DNA of 64,000 nt from Chamaea fasciata (Eukaryota; Chordata; Aves; Passeriformes; Sylviidae), in contig JARCOQ010000025.1 of assembly GCA_029207755.1 (NCBI GenBank), positions 3,216,820 through 3,280,819 on the forward strand. The letters are read 5' to 3'. Positions within the stretch are counted from its first letter, which is position 1, and every line of letters begins with the position of its first letter. Under the pieces are notes generated by a model that saw only the letters and a list, made by a program, of their open reading frames with translations, was not told the DNA's origin and searched no databases. Positions 46,796-60,371 of this stretch are shown here, piece by piece. The translations under genes were made by a program, and so were the position numbers.

Positions 46796-49029
46796 CGTCT
46801 CGTGGGAAGAGCCAGCACCGCTGACAGCGCAGACAGCATCGAGTTTCCCCGTGCTGGGCGGTGATTCAGGGCAGGGACCTGAATTTTTCCATTTTCATTC
46901 CCATTTTCCAGCGTTTTCGCAGCAATCTGCCGCCTGTGCTCAGCGCCTGGGTGCGGGATGGGTCTCTTGCACGGAGCCACGTGGATAAATAAACCCTCTG
47001 TGCCCCCCAAAATCCAGCCCGGGGGGTGGGCAGGGAGGAGCAGGAGCAGCTCCAGCCTGGAGCTGCGCTTGGCTGGACCCTCCCCACCGCATCTGGGGCT
47101 TCTCGGGGGAAAAAGGAGAGCAGGGGAGCAGGTTAACAGCCGGGAAAATGATTGCTAACAACGCGGCCAGGGGCTTGTTCCGGCCCGTTTTATTGGAGCC
47201 TGAGTGATCACTCGCCGGTAGTTAAAAGGCAGGGCCGCGTGTTATTGCCGGGGTGCTGGGCAGGGACGGGAGGCTCGTTAACGAGCATTCATTCCCAGGA
47301 GCGTTCCCAGGAGCGTTCCCGGGCCGTGCTGGAGCAGAGCAGGATTCAGAGAGAGTGTGGAGGCAGCAGCGCGGGGGATGGAGGGGCTGGGAATGGACTT
47401 TCTGCTCCGCCAGCCCCGGGGCAGGGAGAGGATGGGCAGGGGAACAGCTCAGGACAAACGGCCACCCAAAACCTGGGCAAAGGAGGCTGGAAGAGGCTTG
47501 AAAAAGAGGATGGAAGAGGTTTGGTGGTGTCTGCCAGCGGGGTTTGGTGGAGCAAAGGGGTCACCCCAGCCTTGTTCAGCCCTGGCGGATCAGCGTCCGG
47601 GGCTGCCTCCGAGTGCAGCCAGGTCTGGGGTCCCAAACTGAGATGGAGCATAGGGAGGGGACAGAAAACAGCTCTGTGCAGGCCCCAGGGCGTTTCTGAG
47701 CAGGTGGAGGCAGAGCAAGGCCGGGGTGGCTGAGGAGGATGTGGGGACACATCGGCCCCGGGGCAGCGAGGAGAGCGGGCCGGGCAAGGGGCAGCTGGGA
47801 ACAGGGCAGCAGTGACAAATGAGTTTAATTCCTGGGCAGACATCGATGGGAGGGGGTGATTAATGAGCCCAGCACCTCATCGTGGCCTCAGGAGCTCAGG
47901 GAGATATTTTGGCGGAGGGTGGAGCAGAGCTGACAGGAGGTGACAACTACTCGCAAAGTCCCTCTCCCTCCTGCTCACGCTGTGCCTCTGACCATCTCCC
48001 GGGTCTGGGACCTTCCCTGGGGTTCATGGGGAGATTAAAATCCTTCCATCATTTCTCCTGTCCTCTCCTGTCCCTCTTATCCCATCAGACACAGAGGCTG
48101 GCACGCCTGGTGCTCCAGGGATGTCACGGGGCTCCTTCCCTGAGCTGATGTGCCAGCACAGGCCTCTGGCCCTTCCCTCTCTGCCTCTGCCTGCAGGAGC
48201 AGCAACTGGTTAAACTGGGAGCTGGACTCCTCTCCTGCTGCATCCCCCGGGAAGGATCTGCATTCCCAGAGGCAGAGATGCCATCAGCACCAGGGGCACC
48301 CGCAGCCAGGCTGGGACCTCGACTCCAACCCTCCTCCCCAGCCCTGTCTGGAGCTGCTGGTGCCCCCTGCTCTCCCCCCGAGTGTTTCTGACTCCCAGCC
48401 CTGGTCTGGGTCCAGCTGGCTCCTCCAGCTGAGCCTGGAGCCGGCCCTGGGCTGGCAGGCGTGTGCCAGGAGCAGCCTCTGGTGCATTGGGCACAGCAGC
48501 TGCTGGTGCTGATTAAAAACGGAGAAACCCAGCAATTATCAGGCTGTGACAGCCCCTGCTGCTGCTGCTGGGGACAGGGCAGGGGAGGGGCTGGCCAGCC
48601 CAGGGGGAGGCTGGATCCCCAATTCCTCCCTGGATCCCACAGGGATGCAGCAGAAAACGCACGTGTTCCAAAGGGAGCGGGCTCCATGACAGGATGTCCA
48701 AATCCACGGGGATCCAGCACCACGGGGGCTGTGCCTGAGGATCTGGATGTGCCACAGGGCGGGAGCAGGGACACGCTGAGGACACGAGGGTCACCCTGTG
48801 TGTGCCTGGCTGTCAGCTCCTCCACCCCTGCACTCGTGTCTCTGTCAGCTGGGACACACCTGGACACGTGTGTCACTTCCAACAGATCCCAGGGAATCAC
48901 ATGGACACAGCTGAAGTCCCCAGAAGTCCTGAGAGAAGCACAAGGACACACCTGAAGTCCCCAGGGATGCACACGGACACCTCATGTTCCCACAGAGCTC
49001 CGAGCATCCTCCCCACCCAGCTCAGCCTC

Positions 49030-49215
49030 CCCTCATTAATATCCACAGCTGAATTATTTATTACAAGCAGATGCTGGAGTTTAAAGAGTGCTAAGAGGAT
49101 ATCCTTGGCTAATCAATTTGGTTCTAACTAGTTTCTGTGTTTATTACCGCCAGAATTTGGACTTCAGCTGCCGTTTGGAATTATCCCTCGTTCATCACCG
49201 TGTGCTACTTGGATA
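49030..49215. promoter_or_regulatory. AT-rich island, candidate conserved element
   Basis: CTCATTAATATCC, GAATTATTTATTACAAG and GGCTAATCAATTTGGTTC occur in a compact block. There is no splice-framed coding. Confidence 0.3.
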
Positions 49216-50105
49216 CCTGTGCTGGGTCCTTGGGGGCCACAAGAGAGCCACAAATCTGCTGTGTCCTGGCCAGGGACTGGGCTTGGTTATTCCCTCGTTT
49301 CCATACACTGCATAAAATCCAGGCACTTGGCTGGAACGCGCTGTGAACTCCCAAAAAATGAGCTTTGCCTCTATGGGCAGCAGCCAGGCTGGGCTGGGAG
49401 GGTGGGGAATCTCCTGGGAAAGGTGGGGAGGGAGGAGGGGGGTGGTGAGGACAGGTAGAAGGACTCCAGGCCTCTTGGGAAGGAGTGGAGATGGGCTCTG
49501 ATTGTCTTTCTCCATCTCCGCGATCCCCTTGGCCCTCCAGGCAAGTCCGTTGCTCCTCTGGGAGCACCCTGGACGCTCCCAATGCTCCCAGATTCAGGGA
49601 AATGTGGGCCCATGAAATGCCCTGAAGGCAACTCTGGGATGAGACCAAAAGCCAGGACACATTAAGAGGGTGCAATTTGTGTCCCATCGGTGCCCAGTGC
49701 CAACAAACCTCAGGTGTTCTCCAACCCCTATGAAATGGATGAGCAGTTTGGGAAGCAGGAGCAGGGAAAAGGAGCATCCTGCAGGCTCCAGCCATGACCA
49801 GGAGCTCCCAGTGCCACCCTGGGCTGTCCCAGCTGTCCCCCTCAGCCTGCCCTGGGACACGTTTGGGAGGTGCTGGGCACAAAGCACGAGGGCGGGGAGG
49901 TGAACACAGAGCCCTCGTCCCATGGGATATCCCTCTGGAATGCAGCCAGCTCTGTGCTCCCTGCCACAGCCATCCCAAATCCCCGGGGAACCCAAGTGAT
50001 CCCCCAGCCCGTTCACCACCCTCTGAGAAGTACCAAAGTCTTAAAGAACCTGTCAGCCTTGAGGGACTCGAGCATTTCAGCTTGTCACCATTTCCAGGAG
50101 ATATT

Positions 50106-50160
50106 GGGGGGGAAAAAAAAAAAAAAAAACCAAGGAGGAGGAGGAGGAGGAGGAGGAAGA
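50106..50160 (+). repeat. Poly(A) followed by (GGA)n
   Basis: A run of about 18 A is followed by about eight GGA units. Confidence 0.92.
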
Positions 50161-52009
50161 TAAATGGTCCCAGGAAGGAGGGAGATGAGAGACACAAAAA
50201 CGAGGAGAGGGTGAGGCTGTGGCGGTAGCACAGCAATTAAAGCCACCCTGGGCTCACCCAATTAAACCGACCAGAGAGAGGAGGAATCCCAGAGGATAAT
50301 TTCCTGGCAAATTGCTCGTTTGTCTCTCTCAGTGTGTGATGCTGCAATGCTTTCGTGTCAGTCAAGCCACGGAGCTGAGCCCTGGGGAGAGCAGAGAGAT
50401 GTTGGGAGTTTAGCAGGCAAAAGGCAGCGCTTCCTGCGAGAGAAGTGCCATAAATCTGAGTGAACGGGATCCAGAGCTCCTGCAGAGCGGGGAGAAGGGA
50501 CAGGAGCAGGAAGGATGGGGATGGATGGAGCACCCTGAGCCTTCCCGGTGTCTGGATGGAATTCCTGCCTCTGGATAGAATTCCTGCCTCGTCACTGCGG
50601 TGTCTGCAGCTCTGCCAGAGCCACCCCCTTCCAGGGAGCAGCAGGACAGTATCCCTGGAGTGTCACACACGGCTGGTGCTGCTCCTGTCCCTCTGCACGA
50701 GCTCCTCAGACATTCCCAGCTCTGGCTGCTCCTCCGGGCTGTCCATAAAGCCGGGGGCAAATACGGACCAGGAGATTTTCCCTGCTCAATGCCAGTGTTT
50801 AAACCTGGAGCTGTGGGGATCAGGGAATGCAGGAACACCGAGCTGGACACGGCTGAGCAGAGTTCTGGCTGAGGAGATCCAGAACCCCGGAGTGCCAGAG
50901 CCAAGCCCAAAGCACAGAGCAAAGGGAGCAGACAGAGCTCGGAGAAGCAGCCCAAGAAAAACAAGCCCACCCCTGAAACAGCCTTCCCCTGTCTCCAGAA
51001 GCTCCTTCCCCATCCCTAATCCTTCTTCCCCTTCCCCAGGCCTCATTCCCCACTCCCTAGACCTTCTTCCTATTTCCCAGCCCTTGTTCCTTGCTCCCCA
51101 GCATCTCCTTCTTCCTCTCCACCTCTCTTTCCCCTCTCCCCTCATCCAGAACTGTCGCCCCGCAGGCTGCAGTCCCGGGCAGTCAGACCCTGGCAGTGTT
51201 AAAGGGCCGTGTGTGCACTCCTGCCACCGCTGCACTGTCCCTTGTCACCGTCCCAGCGCTGCCCCTTGTCACCACCCCCCAGCGCTGGCCCTTGTCACCA
51301 CATTTCACACATGATTTCCCCAGCCGCAGCCGGAGGCGTCGGGAGCCACTGCTCCCACGCTGCTCCGGGGGTTTTGCTCTCTTGTTTGCGGTAAAGTCTC
51401 TTTTTTACGCTGATTTTTTCTTTATTTATTCTCCTTCTGCTTCTCCAAGTGGCTCCTCTGGTGCCCTCGTGGACCCTCTGCCAAAAAGCATCAATGAGGC
51501 AGGTGTGGAACGAGGGCAGGGAGGTGTTCGTCACTTCTGGGATGATCCAGCCTTCTGGCATTCCTTGTAACCCTGGCTCAGCCTGGGATTCATCCTCCCG
51601 CCTCCTCTGCTCTCCCTCTGACCCCACAAAATGCCCAGGGGTAAACCCCAGAGCTGCTTCTGTCCTGCTCACTGGTCGGAGGGGAGGAAAATGCCCTTTT
51701 CAATCTGCACAGAGCTCAGGAGATAATCATAAATGTGGGGACGATTCACGGAAGCTTGATTAAGGTAGGAAAACCTCCCCACGAGCTCCACAGACCCCGG
51801 ATTGCTGTGCCTGACCCTAATGCAGGCACCCAGGGGTGCAGCACGGTGAGCTTGGCACTCCTGGGGCACCCACCGACCCAGGGATGCCCATCCAGGGATG
51901 TGCTCCCACAGCCCGAGGGAACAGCAAAAAAACCCCACGCCTTTATTCACCTGTCCCTCCAAAGTGCCCGCACTCCGGCCCTGGGGGGCACACCCAGGTG
52001 GCTGCAGGA

Positions 52010-52260
52010 GATTAATGACCTTGGCAAAACGTAATTACACCCCAGGCCTGGGCCGTTAATGGCTGCGTATTCTCCCTGTCAATGCGCCTTAATTGAAAAT
52101 GAGTAGGCGACTCCTTGGCAGTGGAGTTGGCTGCAAAGCCTCGGTGCTGTATTAATTGTAGTAATTAGCACTCACTTTAGGCTGGAGTCAGCTATAAATA
52201 GGGGGTCCGTTAGTTTAGCGGTGAGCAGTGATTTAAAATGCAAATAAAATCGGTGTAAAT
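52010..52260. promoter_or_regulatory. AT-rich island with MEF2-type and octamer motifs
   Basis: The block holds GTATTAATTGTAGTAATTAG, a perfect MEF2 consensus CTATAAATAG (52192-52201) and the octamer ATGCAAAT (52238-52245). It is the densest motif cluster downstream of RH2. Enhancer function is inferred. Confidence 0.4.
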
Positions 52261-53219
52261 CACTTCTCTCCCCCAGCCCCCCAAATTTGCAGGGCTGTGA
52301 TGCTGCTCGGGTGAGTTTGTCTTCCAAAGGGAAGCGATCCCGTTGTTTGCCAGCTCAGGATGGTCTCAGCAGCCCGAGGATACCCTGACACGGGGGTTTG
52401 TCCCCAGCAGTGACTTTGCTGGTGCCCCCAAACCAGCCCCCCACACTCCCCATCCCACAATCAGGGGTTGGAATGTGCTGGATAAACCCCCAAATTCACA
52501 CGGTGCAGAGCAGACCACAAAGCCAAGTGCTCCGTCTCTGTCCTGGAGCAGTGGGAATGCTGTTGGGACATTTTTAGGGGGAAAAACCCCACCCTAGGAC
52601 TGTGAAGATACAGGAAAAGAGAATGAAGGTCTGGCCAGAGCAGCCATCATGCCAGGGTGGGGTCCCATGGCCCCAGGCACACTCTGGAGCTCTCAGCCCC
52701 TTCCTGACACGCTCCATTTCTTTGATTATTACCAAAGGAAGGACAAGTGAGAGAGGAAGGAGGAATGATCTCTTATTAATGCAGAATCACTAAATTACAG
52801 CCTGTACAAGCAGGGACAAAGTAATGCACTAAAATAAAATCCTGGCTCCGAAAGATCCCCAAAGCAGAGCCATTAAAAATTAAAACACAAACACAAGGAA
52901 TGCCTTTTAACTGCTTGGGCAGCCCTTAATTTAACAGGGACCATCCAACCCCCTGCCTGCTGCTGGGTCGTGGAGTTGTGGGGAACTCCTGCGCGAGAAA
53001 CAATGATTTTAGGCAATTAAAAAATTAATAAAAAAGAGTGGGGGAGGAATGAACAGGTCCTTAATCCCAGAGTTTGTGAGGAGTTCCTGCTAATTATAGC
53101 TGCAGCTTGGAGCACATTCCCCCTGCAGCACGGGGGACACGCCGGGCTCTGTGCCGTGACTCACCAGCGAGGCCAGACCAGGACACGTCCCCTGCCCACA
53201 GGATGTCACAGCAGCCCAT

Positions 53220-53562
53220 TGTTAGAGGGTAGAAATGAGCCGAGACACAGACTTCTTGTTTATCACGGCATGAAAAGGGTCCTGGTTTATTCCTCTTTAC
53301 GGCTCAGCCATCCTGACTCCAACCATTCACTGACTCTGGCTGCAGCGAGTTCCTGCTGTAGGTTTCCCTTGCAGCCTCTGACTGCTGGTTATTTCCTGCC
53401 AAACTCTGGCTGCAGGGATTTGTTTGCAGACTCTGACTGCAGGCTTTTCCCTGGCTAGACTGTGTCTGCAGGTTCCAACAACAGGCTCTAACTGCAGACC
53501 CAGACTGAGCTTACAGCAGTGATTCTCTCTCCCCAGGAGCCTTCTTCATGATCCTCCCTCAC
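53220..53562 (-). mobile_element. LTR-like fragment, probably interrupted by 53563-54129
   Basis: The minus strand ends with AATAAA (near 53,300), then about 75 nt to CCCTCTAACA, the form of an LTR 3' end. Plus-strand 53,330-53,480 has diverged CTCTGACTGCAGG-type repeats. The other end is not found. Confidence 0.35.
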
Positions 53563-54129
53563 TGTCAGGATATAAAAGAGATGGGACCACTGGGAGACGT
53601 CCTAAAGCATGATTTATTGCTCTTCTAGAGTCTCATGAAGGAGTGAGAACGTTTTCACCACATACACCAGAAGTTTGTGGTCAGTGGTCACAAGACCACA
53701 GGTTACAAGGTCTCTTAAAGATTAACTGTCCAATAAACTGCAACACCAAATGTTTCTACTTTCACACCAATCCCTAATTAATGTGTCTTATATGTCTTGC
53801 CGCAACACGGACTTTCTTAACCAATCTTACTTGCTGCACCTTAACCTTTTTACTATTTCTGCAACTACTTCTATATCTATATAGAAGTAGTATATATCTA
53901 TATGTACTTCTATATCTGTATTCTATCTTCTATATACACTCTAAAGCCTTAAAACTTTCTACTACCTAGCTTAATATGTTTCTATCTAAACTACAAACCC
54001 ACGTTCTTACTTATGGTCTCTAGATCTGGAAGCCTTTTCCAAGGTCTCAGGTGGAACCCTGTATTCATTTCTGTGTTTGGGCCTGCGTGCACAGGATTTT
54101 GAGAACTTCCTGTGCCTGGAATTCCCACA
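53563..54129 (-). mobile_element. LTR-like element
   Basis: The minus strand runs from TGTGGGAATTCC to TATATCCTGACA, with AATAAA near 53,615. CCTCAC flanks both sides (53557-53562 and 54130-54135), a likely 6-bp target duplication. It is AT-rich, unlike its surroundings, and has no coding internal region. Confidence 0.5.
53865..53890. repeat. Perfect palindrome, 12-bp arms
   Basis: CTACTTCTATAT, a 2-nt centre, then ATATAGAAGTAG. It lies within the LTR-like element and is followed by more TATA-rich sequence. Confidence 0.95.
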
Positions 54130-55129
54130 CCTCACCAGCTAACCCACTCCCTTTTATCACACGTATCTGTATTGGATATAGCTGTGACCCATCAGCGGCG
54201 AGGCTGTATTGGGTGACTAACACGGGACAAGGTCACCTGTATTCCCTTCTCCTACACTCAGGAGATGCCACCATGTCACGTTGTCACAGGGAGCAGTAGG
54301 AGAGGGGGGCTGAGGCCAGCAGGAGGCTGCTCAGGGAGGGGACAGTGTCCTTCTCCATGTGCCCAAACCCTGCAGACCCCATGGGCAAAGGGAGGAGCAC
54401 CTTCACCTCACCCCAGGGTTCCAGGCTCTCCTTGCACCACTTCAAACCACAGGTGACCCCTGTGGTGCCACCCACCTCTGGATTCAAGGAGCCAAGCCCT
54501 GGAGCTACCAGAGCTGATGGCCTTGGGGGCCAGAGTTTATCAGGATTCTCGCTAAGTCCGGAGAAAAAAGCCAGCCCTGGAATTTCCTGTGCTTTGCCCA
54601 CAGACCCAGAGCAGGGATTTGCCTCCCAGTGCTTCCCTCTACTTCCAGGAGCATCCACAGGCAAGGCCAGACCAAAGCTGCATATTTATATATCCATCCC
54701 AGCTGGAATTACCCTGTGGCGAAGAGGTGGGAGGATCCCAAATCAATGAGGGTTTTCTGCACAAAACTCCTCCCCGGACTCAGAAGAGGAACTTCAAGGC
54801 CCATCAGAGACAGGAATGTTCAAAGCAGACGATGGCTCTGCTGCTGCACGGGGCCTTCTCTGCAGGAATTAAAGGACAACCTGGGATCCACACGACTCAA
54901 AAGCCCCTCAGGTGCAAGATCTTCAAGGGACGTGGCTTCCCCCAGGCCTCCCGGAGTTGTTCCCTCTCCGAGGGAGCTGTGGCTCCGTGAGCTTCACGAG
55001 CTGTGCTTTGAGAGCTGCCTCTCAACACCTTGCTTATCATGAGAGGGACAGGGGAATTAAAAAAAAAAAAAATTAAAAAATGAAATAACATGAAAATAAA
55101 TACAGAAGCAACTTTGGCATGGAAGGCAG

Positions 55130-55330
55130 AGCAGGCCTGATCTTTTGCTTGACTTGCTCTGGAAATTGCTTCTCCACTGCCCGTTTATGCACATTAATTG
55201 AACGTCTGGCCCGGCTGCGCGTCTGTTTAAGCCCTCAATCAATCCCCTCCCGGACGACTGTGAGATCAATAGGGTGGTAATTTAATAAAGGACATTTTCA
55301 GTTGGCTTCTGAAAGCCACGGATGGGATTC
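55130..55330. promoter_or_regulatory. AT-rich island, candidate conserved element
   Basis: GCACATTAATTGAACG, CTCAATCAATCCCCTCC and GGTAATTTAATAAAGGAC occur between GC-rich flanks. The function is inferred only. Confidence 0.25.
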
Positions 55331-57446
55331 AGTTCTTTCCTAATTTTTAAGAAGGGGCGGTGGGAGAAGGGAACAGTGGGAGAAGGGACCCAGGCTCTCC
55401 CCTCCAGCAGCAGAATTCCAGATGTGGCTGTGCTGAACTCCTCAGCTCTCCTGGCTGTTCCTCATCCTTCCTGGGACGTGGCACGTCAGACAAACACAAT
55501 AGCCCTGCTGTGACCCTGCCACTGCCAGAGCTCCCACAGTCTGGCAGCAATTTCCAGGGAGGAAGTTTTAGGATCAGCAACTTCCCAGGAGCGGCTGCAG
55601 AGCTCCCAGGAGCCCGGCTGCTCTCCCTCACCAAACCAGCAGGACTGCTCTCACCAGCACTGCTGGGATTTGGGGGAGAACCTCCATCCGTCCTCAAATT
55701 CCAACCCTGCCCTGTGTTGGCAGTGCAAGGATCCAGCATCTCCAGAGATCCCAGGGCAAGGTGAGTGCTCCCAAGTGCTGGGAATGACACATCCATCTCC
55801 CGTGGCTTTTTCCTGCTGCAGGAGCTGCCCAGTTCATGGTTGATGCCTCAGGTGCTCTGTTCCTTGCAGAGGTTTGTCCAGCAGGTCCACGCTGGATGTT
55901 TCATCACTGCCTGGAAAACCAACGGCAGAAAAGCTCCTTTGGACTCCTGGAGTGTGTGCAGCGGTGCTTTGCCAGGCAGGAATTAGCATCCTCCTCCAGC
56001 TCCTCGCACTTGTGCTGCTGTTCCAGCCCAGAGCCCGTCCCTGCTGCCCTCGGACGCGTGTCACCTCCTGCTCCAGAGCCGCTGTCCCTCCCAGCCCTGC
56101 ACGGCTCAGCGGTGACAGCGCTGGCACGGCCACACTCCCCTCCCCAGCCTCCACCTCCAGCCTGGCCGTGTTTAATTTGCTGTAATCGCTCTCTTCACAG
56201 CCATGCTCTCTAAAGCCTTTATCTTCCCGCAGGCTGCAGCTCCCTCCCTTTGCTGCCTCTCCATTTCCTCCCTGTGATGCTTTGCCCAGAGCCCTCTGAA
56301 TTCCAGAGGTTTTAGCAGGGAGGGGATCGTGTCCCCATGCTGTGCTCGGGACTCAGGATTAGGGTTTTGTCCCAGGGCTGCCTCTCCCTTCTAATTCACC
56401 CCACTCTGCCCACGCTGGTTCTGCCCAGCACCACCCAATCGTCTTCTCACGAACTTTTAAATCGCGTCCTCATTAATCTGATTAACGTTCTCCCAACTTC
56501 ACATACCTCATGCTCCTGCCAGAGCCAGGCCTGTGCGCAGGGCAGAGAATTCCTGCCACCACAGTGTCCCCAGAGCTGTCCCTGAAGAGAGGCCCTGGCT
56601 GGACCCTTTCCCTGAGCAGCAACCACACGGGAGAGAAACTGGAGGAGCCCAAACCTATAAATAAGTCCATGAATTAAACAAGATTCCTGCTGTTTAAAAG
56701 GGTCACACCAATCCTCGGTCACTTAGAAATACCAGCTACTCCCACAGACACAACGGGGGAATAACAATAAGTGTTTGTCATCACTTCTTGTTTATTGAGT
56801 GGCATTTTGAAGGCCCAAACCTCACCCAGTGCTGTGAGTGTGGAATCTCCAACCCACGCTGAAAAACACCATCCTCCCCTGAAAAAAAAAAAAAAATAAG
56901 GCAGGTGACAACTGTCCCAGTTTTAAAGCTGGGCAGGAATTTTCCCGGAGGGAGGGTAATTTGGCATCCTTTGGCAGAGGCAGGATCCCAGCCCGGCCTC
57001 CTGCCTTCCCAGCCAGGCTGGGATAAGGAGCCCCACTCAGCCCCAAGGACAACAGCGACCCTCCTTCATTTGGTACCTAACGAACCTGGCCGTGGTGCCC
57101 AGATTCCAGGCACTGCTCTGAAACATTCTCAACTCCCTCATTTTCCTTCAGCTGCTCACCCCGACCTCAGGGCTCAATGTAATGCAGGTGGATCTGGGAA
57201 GGCCACAGCCACCCCCTCTCAGCTCCCCAAAATCCAGTGGTTTATTCCCGTCAGGAGTGTGGCACAAACACAGAGAGGGACTGGAGATGCTTTCCTGCCC
57301 CACTGCGACTGCTGCCAATCACGGGCAGATTTTTCATTTCCAGGCTGGTAATAAATAGGTGGGAAAGGACCCAAGTAAAACTCCTGACACCCAAGACTCT
57401 CCCCCATCCTGGTGGGACAAAAATACTTCACAGAACCCCACAAGCA

Positions 57447-57540
57447 CAGAATGGTTTGGGTTGGAAGGGACCCTAAAGATCAACTCATTCCAATGCCCTG
57501 CTGTGGGCACGGAAAATTCCACCGCTCCAGGGGACCTCCC
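57447..57540 (-). repeat. CR1 LINE 3' fragment
   Basis: CACAGAATGGTTTGGGTTGG, then AAGGGACCCTAAAGATCAAC, is reverse-complemented CR1 3' sequence. Confidence 0.85.
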
Positions 57541-58729
57541 ACACCTCCATCCGAGTTCCTCGGTGGAGAATGAAGCCGTCAGAGCTGGAGCTGCACTCCC
57601 AGCCTGGCATTCCTGGCACAAGAAACTCCTGCAGGTGATGCTGAGACTTCCAGGATGGAGCTCGCCCGGAGCTGGGGACTCCTGGCAGTGCCTCCCGCCG
57701 GGCACCATCGCCACTTCATTGTTTTATCACAGCAGGTCTGCATAACAAAGGGAAGCACCTGATTATCTCCTCACGGGGCTGTTCTGTCCCTGCCACTCTC
57801 TGAGTGGCACAAATTTCCTTACAGGTGTCAGGTTTTCTTAATTCCTGCTCTCCTTAATTGGCCCCACTGTTAATACCAGCTCGAAGCCTCTGCTTCTCTG
57901 AAGCTCCTGTTCTCCTCCTGCAGCAGCCACCGCCTCCTTCCCCTTCTCCTCCTCCTCCCTCCTGTCCCAAACATCCCAGAGCTGAAGATCTGTGGAAGTT
58001 GAGACCCTCAGGATTGAAGCTGCCATTAAGAACAGCAGAGGCACCACAGGATGTTCACCCCAAATCATCCTGGAGCCCTGGGATGCACAGAGGGATGTGC
58101 TTTTCTGGAGCTTTTCCGTAATTTTTAAAAGGATAAATACCCTGGACAAGTGGGTGTTCTCAAAAGCAAGAGGCACATCAGGATAAATCAGGAATTAAGC
58201 CTGGAAAATCCTTGCCTGGGCTTTGTAAATGCCCCCCAACCCCTGAGCTTGCCCAGATGAGAGCCCCCAGGATGTTGTGGCTCCAGAGGCTCCCAGGATC
58301 CAGCACTGGGATCCAGCACCTCCTCCCCTGCCAGGACACCAGCCCGGCCTGGCAGATGTCTGAGCACAAACCCGCAGGCACATGGAGCCTCTCCAGTCCC
58401 AGCCTCCCAACAAGACCTTCAGAGTCAGCAGCACTGTCAACAAATGTATTTAAATTATATATGGAAAAAAAAAAAAGCTCCAACCCAAACCCAAACCTGA
58501 TGTGCTCTCAAATTGGAAAATAAACTAGTCACACAGGAGACAGAGGTGAGAATTATTAAAACCTACGTAGCCTTCCACGTTTTTGTCCCAAAATGAGGAG
58601 GTTGGATGCTCAGCTGGGGTAAATCTCCTCGAAGTGACACCTGTGGTAATGATCCTGCCCTGATTTACACCACAGGAGGAATTGGCCCCTTCTCTGCCCA
58701 GGCCTCTCTGCACATCCATCCGGCAAGAA

Positions 58730-58935
58730 CCAATAAATCAAAATATTCATCCACCATTTATTCTGCTTAATTATTTAAACTTCAGATTCTAGAAATAATA
58801 AAGGAGTAATAAAGAAGAGATTTACCATCCAGCACAATTGCTGGGAGCACTCCGGGTAATTTCCTCCTTCACGTTTTAATCTCTCGCTTCTCTTTCGTTT
58901 CCTTTTTTGCCTCGCCAGATTGAATCGATTCATTG
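58730..58935. promoter_or_regulatory. AT-rich island, candidate conserved element
   Basis: AAATCAAAATATTCATCC, GCTTAATTATTTAAAC and AATAATAAAGGAGTAATAAA are followed by a pyrimidine stretch and TTGAATCGATTCA, a 13-bp near-perfect palindrome. Confidence 0.3.
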
Positions 58936-60371
58936 CAGTTGTTGCCAAACTGCTTTGCTCTGGTGTGCTGGTGGTCCTGAAGAGGAATGGGCTGCTCTGT
59001 CCCCCTCAGGTGTCCCCCCTGAAGGAGGGGACACGTCACCACCTTGGGAGCACTTGGCCATGCATTGGTGCAGTAACGAGTGATTAGAGACAGACGTGGC
59101 CTTGGAGGGTGATGGATTGGGAGGAGGATCCAGCCAGGAGGTCCCAGCTCCCAAAGATGGGCTGCAGAATTAACAAATTCCTGCAGAAATTCCTGTCTGA
59201 GCTTCCACAGCCTCCAAAAGTTGGGATGGGCAAAGCCAACCTCCTTTAAAAGAGATTTTGCTCGATCTCTGCTGGAGCAGTCGCAGGAGAAGAATCACCT
59301 TCCCCACTGCCCAAAAACCAGCTGGGGATGGTTTCTGGATTTTTGGAGCTCTGAGTCCTGGTGGTCTTGGACAACTCCATCTCTCCAGGCTCCCTCAGGA
59401 CCTCACCATCCAGACCAAAATCCACTGGGAAAAACCACACCGAGGATCAACGGATCCACTGGCAGTGCAGGAAAGGAAAATATTACCCAGCAGCTGATGA
59501 AGGTGTGTCCTGAAGACACAGGGGCCTGGATCAGGAAGGGCCCTGCTCTCCCACAGGCAGTGGGGCTGTGGGACCACGAGCAGGGACAAGAACCGGAGCA
59601 GGAGCAGCTCATAGAGCCCAGCTGCCATCACCTGGGTGGGTTCCAACCCCAGGAAGGTGGCAGAACTCCCCCAGCCCCACAGCAAAGCCATGCAGGGCCC
59701 TGCGCAGGCAGACCCCTGACAATCTCCCTCGCTCTCCCCTGGCTCCGTTCCCGCATCCTTCCAGCAGGATGCTCCTGCAGCTCCTCCCTCCGCCCTCGCT
59801 CCCCGACCCATTTCCCGAGCCCCGTGTGCCGCTGCCCCGGCAGTGACTCGCTCCATCTGCCGCCGATCCCGGCGCCCACCGGCTCCCCCCGGCCCCCGGG
59901 AGCAGGCAGGGAAGTGTCACCATTCACATGTCACAGCGGGCCCAGCCGGGGCAGAGCTGCCACCACCCCCCTGCAGCCCCCGGGGTGCTCCAGCCCAGGG
60001 GATGCCAGCACAGACAGCAGCTCTCTCTGCCGGCATTCCCTGCCTTTGAAAGGGAAAAGGAGCCCAGGAATTCCTGCTCGGCCCCTTCCAGCTGCTCTGG
60101 CTCCGGGGCTGCATGTCCTGGGCCAGGTTGGAGCCCTGCTCTCTGTGCTTGGAGGCGTCAGCTGGAGGAAGAAGGAGAAACAGAGGCAAAGAGCTCCTTG
60201 CGAGGCGTAAATCCCACCCAAAGGCAATAAACCCCACCCAGGATCTCTTTTTGCAGTGCTGAAGGAATCAGCACAAGCTCCACATCCCGATTTCGGAACC
60301 AGTTCCAAGGAACACAGAACAAACACACGGCTCAAAAGAGCAGCAAGGCAGTCGCTGGGGACAGGCACCAG

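Noticed and set aside
53156..54290. Small open frames in the AT-rich LTR-like region as genes
   Set aside because: They are short, low-complexity and lie inside repeat-like sequence with no splice structure.
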